A stretch of DNA of 40,203 bases from a virus, in the IMG/VR virus record IMGVR_UViG_3300027763_000008, positions 1 to 40,203 of that record; one strand, given 5' to 3'. The notes under the pieces were generated by a model. It searched no databases and had not been told where the DNA came from. It saw nothing but the letters and a program-made list of their open reading frames with translations. Of the stretch, positions 25,896 through 32,906 are shown piece by piece. The position numbers and the translations under genes were made by a program. The first letter of the stretch is position 1, and every line of letters begins with the position of its first letter.

Positions 25896-27488
25896 TTATA
25901 TCCTTTGGACTTTGCCTTCAGGCACTTCAATTCGCCTAAAAGCAAAGTTATTTGCCCTACTTACTACAGATTCACCATGACCTTGTATTAACGCTAATAT
26001 GCCAATACGGGCAGAATCAATGTGATCGTCTGGATCAGAAAACTTACCCGCATCATCAATAGCGTAATTTCTAGCCTCATCAAGAAATGCTTTGCATGAC
26101 TCGTTAATCATTAAAGTCTTACGTTCCATGCCCATACGCATTATATTGATTCCATAGGCTTTATGGTTAGTTACTTTGCCTTGATCGTTAGGTGGGTTTA
26201 ATATAGCACCTGAAATACAGTTTAGTCCATAGGAATCTTCAAAAACTTCCCGCACAGACTGTTCCGTCAAAGTATACCGCCCTGCCAACCCCGCATCGTG
26301 CGGTAGTGCAATAGGAACATCCCTTGATTCCCTGTCTAGCAAATAATGGACATATTCGTCAGGGGTTTCCCCGCTTGGAATGGTAATTTGCTTGTGTAGA
26401 TAAATAATTTCTTCCACAGGATTGCGGAAAAAGAAAGATATAACAGTAGGGTCATTCTTAATCCCCAAGTCAAAGCTAATAAGTCTTTCAAGTTTTTCAT
26501 TAACTCTAAGGTCAATGTCTTCAGATTTGTAAGTTGGCCATTCAAGCAAGGGAAACACTACGCCTTTGCCAACCAATGGAATGCCATTTATGCGGCAATC
26601 CCGTTCCCAAGGCATAAAATCTCGGGCTAATTGTTCTCGTTCTTTTTTGGGAAAGAATGCTTCTCCCCATTCATTGGTGTAAGGAATATCGTCCCAAGTA
26701 ACCCTGATGTGGCAGTAGCCGTCAATGTTGTCCCAGAACTTTCGGACAAGTCCCGAAAGACCTTTAAGTGGAGTGAACGAACAGATAACTTGCCCGTTTC
26801 TGGACGCTGTACGAACAACAAGTTCTGAGAAAGTCTCATCTGGTGGCTGCTCATCAAGAACCACGAGGTCCAATTCAAAACCTTGCAAATGTCGGACTTG
26901 TTGCGTATAGTTTGAAAAGTAAAGCTTAGACTTTCCTCCTGTTTCATGCCAGATTTCAATGGCAAGAACATTGGCTCCATCTGTTCGGATTGACTTGTCA
27001 TCAATGCACTCCCTTGGAATAGATCCCGTGCCTAACTTGTAACTTTGCTTAATATCGTCACAACCCAATAATTTGGACTGTAAAGTTTTAGCAACTTGTT
27101 CCCAAGATTCGCCTGAACACATGGCAATAATGGGTTTGTCCCACGTTACGCCTTTCCAATCTTTTGGATAACGTCCTGTCAAATGATAGGCAGTCTCGTA
27201 GGTAGAAGCAATTGTTTTACCTGCACGATTAGCCGCAATCATACCTCGCCTAGAGAACTTAGCCCCCATGTCAAAAAATTTTTGTTGGTACTTAAATGGC
27301 CGAAACCATTTGAGACTATTAAATTGCATATCTTCTGCAATTTTGTCTCTAGCAACTTTCATTGCTTTTAATTGTTCGGCAGTAAGATTTTTGATGGCAT
27401 CTTTGCCGCCAGCCAATTTAATTAAATGCTTTATTGCCCGATCTTTGTAAAGCGGAAGAATATAGTCACTGGCTTCACTTTTTGCCAT
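25896..27488 (-). CDS. terL: Terminase large subunit
   Basis: A 530-residue packaging motor. ATPase domain: Walker A AANRAGKT at residues 85-92, Walker B DLVVLDEQ with D212-E213, and coupling motif FTPLKG at 238-243. Nuclease domain: D340 (SFDLG), D398 (PHDAG) and D487/D488/D491 (DDHID). All key residues are present, so both packaging and cutting should work. Length is in the normal range. The start overlaps the preceding small gene by 14 bases. The small-subunit candidate is encoded upstream at 28982-29494. Confidence 0.94.
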   Translation of the reverse strand: MAKSEASDYILPLYKDRAIKHLIKLAGGKDAIKNLTAEQLKAMKVARDKIAEDMQFNSLKWFRPFKYQQKFFDMGAKFSRRGMIAANRAGKTIASTYETAYHLTGRYPKDWKGVTWDKPIIAMCSGESWEQVAKTLQSKLLGCDDIKQSYKLGTGSIPRECIDDKSIRTDGANVLAIEIWHETGGKSKLYFSNYTQQVRHLQGFELDLVVLDEQPPDETFSELVVRTASRNGQVICSFTPLKGLSGLVRKFWDNIDGYCHIRVTWDDIPYTNEWGEAFFPKKEREQLARDFMPWERDCRINGIPLVGKGVVFPLLEWPTYKSEDIDLRVNEKLERLISFDLGIKNDPTVISFFFRNPVEEIIYLHKQITIPSGETPDEYVHYLLDRESRDVPIALPHDAGLAGRYTLTEQSVREVFEDSYGLNCISGAILNPPNDQGKVTNHKAYGINIMRMGMERKTLMINESCKAFLDEARNYAIDDAGKFSDPDDHIDSARIGILALIQGHGESVVSRANNFAFRRIEVPEGKVQRI

Positions 27489-27663
27489 AGTTATCTCGTA
27501 TGTTTAACAAGACTTGTGCAGCATAGGAAAGCCAATAAACCTCATCTGGTTGAAGCTTCTGTGGTCCTTGTAGGTCTTTTTGCAACCACTCTAAGGCTTT
27601 ACGGGCACAGACTTCAGCTTGAGATGAAAGTTTACTTTGAAAGATTTTGGATGGGTCTTCCAT
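27475..27663 (-). CDS. Small protein directly before terL
   Basis: A 62-residue protein from the ATG at 27663, which overlaps the preceding stop (TAATG); a GTG nine bases upstream is less likely. It is helical and charged (QAEVCARKALEWLQKDL; DEVYWLSYAAQVLLNIRDN). The gene end overlaps terL. Such short proteins beside terL may assist packaging, but the function is unknown. Confidence 0.72.
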   Translation of the reverse strand: MEDPSKIFQSKLSSQAEVCARKALEWLQKDLQGPQKLQPDEVYWLSYAAQVLLNIRDNYGKK

Positions 27664-28304
27664 TACGCCCACGGATCAGCAATATTCTTTGCAGAAATGC
27701 TAACAATGTCTCTGTCAATTAACGACCAAACTCCACCGCCTTTTTCGCCCACCAAGAATGTGTATAAGCCACGGCCTTTTTCAGTCAAAGTACCATCAGC
27801 TCTACGCATTACAAGTTCTGGTGTGCGGGGATCAAGCCATGTATATTTTTCAGGAATTGTTTGACCATACTTATTAACTTTAGTGCCAAAAGGAATTTGC
27901 TCCAATGGACCCATAATTTGATAAGTAAGAACTCCGTTGTTGTACTTCTTAAAATTGATGTGAACCTTTTTATCCGATTGCGGATCAAGTGGGTGTGGCA
28001 TATTAGTAGCACCAAAGAAATGCACCAATGAATCTTCATCGGGCAAATCAATGTCACGTTTAGGAAGCTTCTTTACAGGGTCAGCAGGAATTTGATCCTT
28101 TTTGTCCACATAAGGATTTTCCTCAGTCAAATACTCTGAGGGAATTTTTTTACCCTCAAGAGCATTCTTAGCGACTGTGTATTGTTCCTCTTTGTTTTTA
28201 CCAACAAGGTCCAATGAAACATTTACTTTATCGTAAACAAACTGAGCCAATTCTTTTGCTGTCGGCAAATCTGCCTTGAGCGAGTCAATATCATACGTTG
28301 CCAT
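27663..28304 (-). CDS. Unknown protein upstream of terL
   Basis: A 213-residue protein with charged helices at the N-terminus (AKELAQFVYDKVNVSLDL), an acidic/Pro-rich middle and a beta-rich C-terminal half (KKVHINFKKYNNGVLTYQIMGP; GLYTFLVGEKGGGVWSLIDR). No family recognised. The stop overlaps the next ATG. It may be a head or packaging protein by location. Confidence 0.68.
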   Translation of the reverse strand: MATYDIDSLKADLPTAKELAQFVYDKVNVSLDLVGKNKEEQYTVAKNALEGKKIPSEYLTEENPYVDKKDQIPADPVKKLPKRDIDLPDEDSLVHFFGATNMPHPLDPQSDKKVHINFKKYNNGVLTYQIMGPLEQIPFGTKVNKYGQTIPEKYTWLDPRTPELVMRRADGTLTEKGRGLYTFLVGEKGGGVWSLIDRDIVSISAKNIADPWA

Positions 28305-28312
28305 GTTATTCC

Positions 28313-28531
28313 TTATACTTTAGATGGAACTGAAGGAGTTTTAAATTTACCTTTGTTACTGTTATTTGTCGTTTGATCAGACAAATTCCGAACAGTGAAT
28401 GCTTTACGCACTGCACCTGCTATTACTTCACGCCTAGAGTCTTCACCCGCATGAGCAGTAAGTTTATCGTTGATGCCTTTAGTGACACCTTTACGCATTT
28501 GTGCGCCACCATTGATTACTCGTCCGTACAT
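28313..28531 (-). CDS. Small basic protein, unknown
   Basis: A 72-residue basic protein (MYGRVINGGAQMRKGVTKGI; REVIAGAVRKAFTVRNL) with a Lys/Ser/Pro-rich tail. No domain recognised. It lies eight bases from each neighbour in the packaging-gene block. Its charge would fit DNA or nucleoprotein contact. Confidence 0.66.
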   Translation of the reverse strand: MYGRVINGGAQMRKGVTKGINDKLTAHAGEDSRREVIAGAVRKAFTVRNLSDQTTNNSNKGKFKTPSVPSKV

Positions 28532-28538
28532 ATTAGCC

Positions 28539-28835
28539 TCACTTTAAATAGTTAGTACGATCTGCATTCATGTAGCCAGTGTTTTTAGCACGACCATCAT
28601 AATCGCAATGAGTAACAACCATAACTTTTTGACCACGGCCAGAAGTTACAGAGCCACCAGTTTTAGGTGCGCCTTGGTTGCCAGTAGCTTGCTTTAAGCC
28701 ACCGCTGCCACCAACTACAGCAGTTGCGCCCAAAGGACCCGCCATGCCAGGCACACGCTTAGATTGATTACCTTTACGATTGGGGGCTTGAGCCATCAAT
28801 GTAGGGGCATTGTTGCCAGATGTATATCCACTCAT
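28539..28835 (-). CDS. Small Gly-rich basic protein, unknown
   Basis: A 98-residue Gly/Ser/Lys-rich protein, mainly disordered until a final GQKVMVVTHCDYDGRAKNTG. The ATG overlaps the preceding stop (ATGA). No family recognised; it may be a minor virion protein. Confidence 0.66.
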   Translation of the reverse strand: MSGYTSGNNAPTLMAQAPNRKGNQSKRVPGMAGPLGATAVVGGSGGLKQATGNQGAPKTGGSVTSGRGQKVMVVTHCDYDGRAKNTGYMNADRTNYLK

Positions 28836-28978
28836 TTTGAACCTTTACGTTTGTGTTCCGCATCCCGTTTCATTTGGTAAGCAATTGCCACGGCCTGTTT
28901 CTGCGGTTTACCCGCTTCCATCTCGGTCTTGACGTTAGAGGAAAAAGCTTTGGGACTTTTTGACTTTTTCAAGGGCAT
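28832..28978 (-). CDS. 48-residue basic protein
   Basis: The product starts MPLKKSKSPKAFSSNVKTEM, then GKPQKQAVAIAYQMKRDAEH and a basic end. The GKPQKQAVAIA pattern recurs in small phage proteins of unknown role near packaging genes. AAGGTG precedes the ATG and its stop overlaps the next start (ATGA). It is strongly basic and helical, so nucleic-acid contact is possible. Confidence 0.75.
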   Translation of the reverse strand: MPLKKSKSPKAFSSNVKTEMEAGKPQKQAVAIAYQMKRDAEHKRKGSK

Positions 28979-28981
28979 ATA

Positions 28982-29494
28982 TTACACCTTTCTTAGAGAT
29001 TCCATAAACTCATTTAACGCATCTTCTGCGTCACCTTCATCTTCCCTAGTGACATTTTGAATATGCTCTACGGAAATGATAGGGGCACGGCTAGATTCAA
29101 ACGGAGCCAGTTTATCAGCAATCTTGGCTTTGTCTTTGATATCTAGCTCATCTGACTGCATGGCATCAATCAAGACTTCCATGGCAGTTTTAAGGGGTGG
29201 CAGTCCACGAGAGGTGCGCTCATCGTTCAGTTTATTAAACAAAGCTCCATACTCGGTAACTTTGTTAACAATAGATTTTGGTCGTCCAGCTTTAACTTGT
29301 GATCTAGGCACAAAAGCGGTCATGTCAAACTCATCCACTACAGGGACAGTTTCAATGGCTTTAGGTTCAATCTGACCTGTGGCTAGTTTCATAGCTTTCT
29401 TTTGGGCACGTTTGGCTTTGGCGTAATCACGGGCTTTCTTCTTGAGTTCTTCAGAAGTAACTGTAGAGCCTTCGGGTCTTATTTCTTCAAACAT
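28982..29494 (-). CDS. Possible terminase small subunit
   Basis: A 170-residue protein. Residues 16-40 form a very basic helix (KKKARDYAKAKRAQKKAMK). Residues 70-125 are helical (GRPKSIVNKVTEYGALFNKL; TAMEVLIDAMQS), and the segment KIADKLAPFESSRAPIISVE resembles the C-terminal ends of many small terminase subunits (a helix, then a proline turn before a SxxE segment). The small subunit recognises the packaging site and hands DNA to TerL. Position in the block before terL supports this, but the intervening genes make the order loose. It overlaps the GNAT-like gene by 16 bases. Confidence 0.5.
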   Translation of the reverse strand: MFEEIRPEGSTVTSEELKKKARDYAKAKRAQKKAMKLATGQIEPKAIETVPVVDEFDMTAFVPRSQVKAGRPKSIVNKVTEYGALFNKLNDERTSRGLPPLKTAMEVLIDAMQSDELDIKDKAKIADKLAPFESSRAPIISVEHIQNVTREDEGDAEDALNEFMESLRKV

Positions 29495-30021
29495 TCCAAA
29501 CCCTTTTCAGTTCTAATCCAAGCATATGAGCCATTCACACTAAACCCACGTTTCTTGTGAATTTTCATAAACCCATCATGTTCGGCACGAATAGAAGTGG
29601 AACATACCACTGGTATATACCATTGGCTTGCCCACAGTATATGTTGGTCAATCATCTCATTTATCAAGCGCACACGCAAGCGGGGACTCAATTCTAAGTC
29701 AACATGGTGGAACTTGGCATTGGATATTTCTTCATTGGCATAGGTGGTATACCCGCCTCTGTCAAACCAACAGTAACCTAGCAGCGCATCATTAACTTCT
29801 GCTTGTCCTAGAAAAGTGTCAATTATTTTGGGTCCACGACAGACCGCAATAAACTCTTTGCTCTTGTCAAACAGTTGGACAGTAGTGGCCACAGTAACGT
29901 GTTTACGGAATACTGCTCTGTCTCTAGTGAGTATGCCATCAGCCTCATGCCCAAAGACTGAGTCTGCCATGTCCACAATATCGTCCACATCATGCAGTGG
30001 GTGTGCCAATGTCCATTCCAT
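29479..30021 (-). CDS. GNAT-like acetyltransferase-type protein, first late gene
   Basis: About 180 residues from the ATG at 30021, which has AGGA eight bases before it. A longer frame starting at 30138 would begin on the predicted -10 box, so I reject it. The C-terminal half fits the GNAT fold: a strand with LLGYCWFDRGG, a helix with RVRLINEMIDQHILWASQW, a strand IPVVCSTS, and HKKRGFSVNGSYAWIR at the end. Such proteins recur in podovirus late regions, sometimes named internal virion protein. The acetyl-CoA loop is poorly preserved, so activity is uncertain. Confidence 0.68.
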   Translation of the reverse strand: MEWTLAHPLHDVDDIVDMADSVFGHEADGILTRDRAVFRKHVTVATTVQLFDKSKEFIAVCRGPKIIDTFLGQAEVNDALLGYCWFDRGGYTTYANEEISNAKFHHVDLELSPRLRVRLINEMIDQHILWASQWYIPVVCSTSIRAEHDGFMKIHKKRGFSVNGSYAWIRTEKGLECLKK

Positions 30022-30137
30022 GCTATTCCTATATAAGATATTGGGACTCAATTTGGTCTTTGGCAAAGCAAGATGGAAAGCCAGAAAAAATCTTGCATCG
30101 ACATCCTTGAATGCTGGCTTAACGTCCCAACGAAACA

Positions 30138-30167
30138 ATTATAGCTACCCAAAAAGTTTTAAGTAAA
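30138..30167 (-). promoter_or_regulatory. Sigma70-like promoter of the late unit
   Basis: On the minus strand a perfect -10 TATAAT (30138-30143) lies 18 bases after TTTACT (30162-30167, four of six matches to TTGACA). The transcript would start near 30131 and give a leader of about 110 bases before the GNAT-like gene. It suggests late transcription by host RNA polymerase, in agreement with the lack of a phage polymerase. Confidence 0.7.
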
Positions 30168-30195
30168 AATTTTTATATAGGATTCTTATACAGAG

Positions 30196-30204
30196 TTATC
30201 CACA
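30196..30204 (+). promoter_or_regulatory. Perfect DnaA box
   Basis: TTATCCACA, the strongest DnaA-box sequence. A degenerate copy, CTATCCACT, follows after two bases. It lies about 30 bases upstream of the late promoter -35 box, in non-coding DNA. It may mark a host-DnaA-dependent origin or let DnaA act on the late promoter. Confidence 0.5.
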
Positions 30205-30219
30205 GGCTATCCACTTGCT

Positions 30220-30240
30220 ATAGGTAGAAACCCTAATAGA
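30220..30240 (-). promoter_or_regulatory. TATTAGGG dyad, late-side copy
   Basis: On the minus strand CTATTAGGGTTTCTACCTATAG forms an imperfect inverted repeat (CTAT-AGG/CCTATAG). TCTATTAGGGTTT is shared base for base with the copy at 37552-37563. It lies 53 bases upstream of the late promoter -35 box and points the same way. Confidence 0.5.
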
Positions 30241-30884
30241 ATGATTACGGGGCCATCATCCAGCCCTTGGGAAGGCAGGTAGCTTACCAACCCAGATAAA
30301 CGTACTGAATCCATCAGTCTCTCTAGTAAGCAATGAACGGGAACATACAGGTGGAGCCCATCAGGGTTAAGTTAGATAAACAAGGTGCTACTTCTTTAAA
30401 GAAGAAAAAACAGTGGATGCCATAGTTCGTCCACAGTTAACCATCACACAATCCCCACCAAGACAGTTACCTAAAGAGCAGTGTTGTTTGTGTACAACAG
30501 GAAAAGTTTTAGAGAAATTTCGGGGATGGGGGAGTGGGCCCCCCCTTTTTGAACCAGTTCCAGTGCTACCCCCCCCCCACCAGTGTGTGCCTAGTGTGTG
30601 CCATGGGGGGTTTGTGAATGAGAGTCATTCTCATTTAGGGGGTGTGAGGGCGCAGGGAAAAGGGCAACACTAGGGGCCCACTCACTTAGTCACTCTTAAA
30701 AAGCCTGGCAATGCAGACAAACCCAGTGCAAAGCCCTGTAAATACTAGGTCTGTGGTGTTCTAAGGTTATGCAATAAATGCATAGTTTGGGGCTTGCTTG
30801 CTTATGCCACTGTGTGCCAGGTTATGCCCTGTTGAAATTATCTTGAATAATCCCAAACAATCAAGTGTAATTGACTACTAACAT

Positions 30885-30940
30885 TGTATTAGGGTTAACC
30901 CTTAAGGGTTTAAAGCTGTGTTTATTAGGGTTTGTCCCTA
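30885..30940 (+). promoter_or_regulatory. Two TATTAGGG dyads upstream of the GP88 unit
   Basis: TTGTATTAGGGTTAACCC begins at 30885 and runs into the palindromes AGGGTTAACCCT (30891-30902) and AACCCTTAAGGGTT (30897-30910). A second copy, TTTATTAGGGTTTGTCCCTA, lies at 30921-30940. Both precede the first gene of the rightward unit by about 80-130 bases. They look like operator or activator sites; no confident promoter hexamers were found nearby. Confidence 0.55.
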
Positions 30941-31019
30941 GTGTTTTTTGTGTTTTGCAGCGTTATATTTACTGCAAGCCTGTAGTTCCAGGTGTTAACT
31001 AAGCCCGAAAGTAAATATC

Positions 31020-31358
31020 ATGCAAAACGTAAACCCTCTTATCGCTGCAGCACTCGCACCATTCGCACCTGCTGCCACTGATCCTACAATGCAAGCCCTT
31101 GTCGATCAGTATGGATCGCTAGATTCTCACATTAAAGCCCTGCAGGGTAATCTTGAAATGCTTAAGAGTGCCATTAAAGCGCAGGGCGCAGGTAAGCACG
31201 AAGGCTCTATTTATCGTGCCACTGTATACGAAAGCGCAGGGCGCACAATTACAGATTGGAAAGCTGTCGCAGAGCATTTCAATCCCTCTTATCAATTGAT
31301 CACAGCGCACACCAGCACAGGTGCTGCGACACTGACAATTAAACCCACAAAGATCTAA
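31020..31358 (+). CDS. Unknown protein, first gene of the GP88 unit
   Basis: A 112-residue protein. Residues 1-20 are Ala/Pro-rich; residues 25-55 form a helix (QALVDQYGSLDSHIKALQGN); the C-terminal half is beta-like (YRATVYESAGRTITDW; ITAHTSTGAATLTIKP). Similar ends occur in small phage proteins of unknown role. The start has no AGGAGG but carries CCGAAAGTAA (31005-31014), the same ten bases found before the GP88 gene. The gene is richer in GC words (GCGC, CTGCAG) than the late genes. Confidence 0.78.
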   Translation: MQNVNPLIAAALAPFAPAATDPTMQALVDQYGSLDSHIKALQGNLEMLKSAIKAQGAGKHEGSIYRATVYESAGRTITDWKAVAEHFNPSYQLITAHTSTGAATLTIKPTKI

Positions 31359-31368
31359 GGTGCGCACC

Positions 31369-31452
31369 ATGGATAAAAACGATATATACGATATTTTAGC
31401 CGCTGTGGCTGTTGGCCTAATGTTGGCCTTTTTTCTCACAATTAGGGGTTAA
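31369..31452 (+). CDS. 27-residue membrane peptide
   Basis: The product begins MDKNDIYDILAAVAVGLML and ends FFLTIRG: a single transmembrane helix with an acidic start and Arg end. AAGGTG lies eight bases before the ATG. It fits between the first gene and the next small gene, two bases before its start. Function unknown. Confidence 0.65.
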   Translation: MDKNDIYDILAAVAVGLMLAFFLTIRG

Positions 31453-31454
31453 AA

Positions 31455-31607
31455 ATGGCCTATACATTAAAGCGATCAATTACGGGCTTGTCATTCGAAG
31501 ATATCAAGCGCATATATGACAATAATCCCAATATGACATTAAGAGAATTGTCTAATCTGACAGGTTATGCAATCCCTTTTTTAAAAAACCTGCTGCTAGA
31601 TAAGTAA
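31455..31607 (+). CDS. 50-residue helix-turn-helix-like protein
   Basis: The product begins MAYTLKRSITGLSFEDIKRI and contains MTLRELSNLTGYAIPFLKNL, which reads as a helix-turn-helix (a small DNA-binding unit). AGGGG precedes the ATG by seven bases. It could regulate this unit or the neighbouring control region, but is unproven. Confidence 0.65.
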   Translation: MAYTLKRSITGLSFEDIKRIYDNNPNMTLRELSNLTGYAIPFLKNLLLDK

Positions 31608-31618
31608 AGCTTACCCTG

Positions 31619-31660
31619 CAGACACTAGATATCTGGTGTCTGTGCGGTGCGCTTTGCACC
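31619..31660 (+). promoter_or_regulatory. Two hairpins before the GP88 gene
   Basis: Bases 31619-31642 form a 24-base dyad, perfect except for one T-G pair (arms CAGACAC and GTGTCTG around AGATATCT). A second hairpin, GGTGC/GCACC around GCTTT (31646-31660), follows. Neither has a T-run. They are candidates for an operator, RNA-processing site or translational control of the GP88 gene. Confidence 0.55.
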
Positions 31661-31685
31661 CAAAACCTAGACCGAAAGTAACATT

Positions 31686-32351
31686 ATGCGAATTATCCCC
31701 ATTATCCCAATGACCAAAAAACAAGCTGCCACTGTCTGTGGCACTCTCACAAGCACAAGCAAAATGCCTTGTAACTCTTACAGTCTGCCAACAGAGGCTT
31801 GCATAACAGGTTTCAAAATGGCACAGATTAAAGGCTCTATTTGCTCTATGTGCTATGCGGATAAAGGTTTTTATAAAATGTATGCGAATAATATTAAACC
31901 TGCACAATTTGCCCGTTTAGACAGCATATTAGGCGCACACTGGGTTTCCGGTATGGTGTCGCATATTGGAAATGATGCCTATTTTCGCTGGCATGATTCG
32001 GGTGATCTGCAAAGCCTAGAACATTTTGAGAAAATTGTGTCTGTGTGCGCTGCCACACCCAAAACAAGTCACTGGCTGCCAACTAGGGAATACGGAATTA
32101 TTAAGGCATTTATTGAAAAACATGGAAAGAATGCAATCCCTAAAAATTTAACTGTGCGCTTGTCTGCCATGTACCCTGACAAGCCCGTTACTGTGCCTGT
32201 ATCGCTGCAGGGTATCGCTGGTGTGACTGTGTCTAATGTGCATACATCAAAACCCATGGGGAATGTATGCAAAGCCCCTGCACAGAATGGAGAGTGCAAA
32301 GATTGCAGATTGTGCTGGTCTAATGCTGTGGTGTCATATGCGCTGCATTAA
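31686..32351 (+). CDS. GP88-family protein (Cys-rich, function unknown)
   Basis: A 221-residue member of the phage GP88 family. Marks are SKMPCNSYSLP (residues 25-35), CSMCYADKG (53-61), FRWHDSGDLQ (100-109), HWLPTRE (129-135) and a C-terminal cluster with Cys 195, 204, 207 and 210 (C-x8-C-x2-C-x2-C). The Cys pattern suggests a bound metal or iron-sulfur cluster. The family is found in actinobacterial and many aquatic phages; no activity is established. The start uses CCGAAAGTAA instead of a normal ribosome site. A terminator follows. Confidence 0.85.
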   Translation: MRIIPIIPMTKKQAATVCGTLTSTSKMPCNSYSLPTEACITGFKMAQIKGSICSMCYADKGFYKMYANNIKPAQFARLDSILGAHWVSGMVSHIGNDAYFRWHDSGDLQSLEHFEKIVSVCAATPKTSHWLPTREYGIIKAFIEKHGKNAIPKNLTVRLSAMYPDKPVTVPVSLQGIAGVTVSNVHTSKPMGNVCKAPAQNGECKDCRLCWSNAVVSYALH

Positions 32352-32365
32352 TTAAATAAACCTTT

Positions 32366-32392
32366 AAAAGCCCGTTTTTACGGGTTTTTTTT
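32366..32392 (+). terminator. Terminator of the GP88 unit
   Basis: AAAAGCCCGT pairs with ACGGGTTTTT around TTTT, followed by further T for eight in total. It ends rightward transcription 15 bases after the GP88 stop. Confidence 0.92.
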
Positions 32393-32700
32393 GGTCTGCA
32401 GGTGCTGGGTTATCCCTGTGCCTGTTTTTCGCTTTGCTGGGTGTCTGGCAGGGCTTTGCTGTGTCTGTCTGTGTGGCAGGTGCTGTGCTTTGTCTGTGTG
32501 CCTGTTTTTAAGGGCTTGCAGGTGCTGGGTGTGTGTGCGCTTGTCTGTGTGCCTGGGTGTGGCTTGTCTGTGCCTGTGGTGCGCTGTGTGTGGTGTCTGT
32601 GTGCCTGTAGTGGCAGGTTTTGCGCTGTGTGGTGCTGCAGGTGCTGCGCTGTGGTCTGCGCTTATGCGCTGCGCTGTGGTGCTTGGGTGTGCTTTTATCA
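32393..32700 (+). repeat. A-depleted GT-rich block with internal repeats
   Basis: About 300 bases with roughly 12 A on the plus strand, including 60 bases (32521-32580) with none. TGTCTGTGTGCCTG occurs exactly at 32491, 32542 and 32594 (period 51-52), and TGCAGGTGCTGGGT at 32397 and 32517. Open frames through it on both strands are Cys/Val- or His/Thr-rich and lack ribosome sites, so I treat it as non-coding. It lies directly after a terminator and before iterons. The block could be an origin, a pause or termination zone, or a source of a G/U-rich RNA. Confidence 0.75.
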
Positions 32701-32771
32701 ATAAAAACAAGGGTTTACAGCATTTTTTAAATGAAATGGATTATATGAGAGATAATATACCCATTAACTTT

Positions 32772-32834
32772 TTGATTATCTCGATTATGTGCCCGCCACT
32801 TTTCGATTATATCGATAATATTATGTCGATTATC
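32772..32834 (+). repeat. Nonamer iterons TCGATTATN
   Basis: Five copies of a nine-base unit: TTGATTATC (32772), TCGATTATG (32781), TCGATTATA (32803), TCGATAATA (32812) and TCGATTATC (32826). Copies 1-2 and 3-4 are direct tandem pairs. The stretch is AT-rich and non-coding. Clustered short direct repeats in AT-rich DNA are typical of initiator or partition-protein binding sites. Confidence 0.75.
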
Positions 32835-32856
32835 TCGTGTTCTGCCAATTTGCAAA

Positions 32857-32895
32857 AGGACCCCCCCCTCAAAAAGTTTTGGGGCCTCTTTTTTT
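32857..32895. terminator. Likely bidirectional terminator between converging units
   Basis: A C-run (AGGACCCC) pairs with GGGGCCT (bulged A) over an A/T loop, followed by seven T on the plus strand and TTTT on the minus. It lies just beyond the last gene of the leftward early unit. Confidence 0.7.
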
Positions 32896-32906
32896 GTCAG
32901 GGTTAA

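Larger units (their letters stand above)
30022..31019. other. 1-kb non-coding control region, candidate origin
   Basis: No credible gene. It contains the late promoter, a DnaA box (30196-30204), and a palindrome CTTCTTTAAAGAAG (30391-30404). A GC hairpin with five T (30527-30550) would terminate rightward transcription. Runs of C and G (30569-30578, 30605-30610) can pair. The direct repeat AGTGTGTGCC occurs at 30582 and 30593, and a hairpin AATGAGA/TCTCATT lies at 30617-30635. Two overlapping palindromes fall at 30891-30910. It separates divergent transcription units and is a candidate for origin, packaging site or both. Confidence 0.6.

Noticed and set aside
30022-30138. Upstream extension of the GNAT-like gene to a TTG at 30138
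   Set aside because: That start would lie on the predicted -10 box; the ATG at 30021 has a proper ribosome site.
30413-30673. Open frame of 86 codons on the plus strand in the control region
   Set aside because: No ribosome site, composition driven by C and G runs and GT repeats, and it covers hairpins; treated as non-coding.
32391-32906. Cys/Val-rich frames on the plus strand and a His/Thr-rich frame on the minus strand (32378-32710)
   Set aside because: They only reflect the A-poor GT-rich repeat block; no start signals and one runs through the iterons and terminator.
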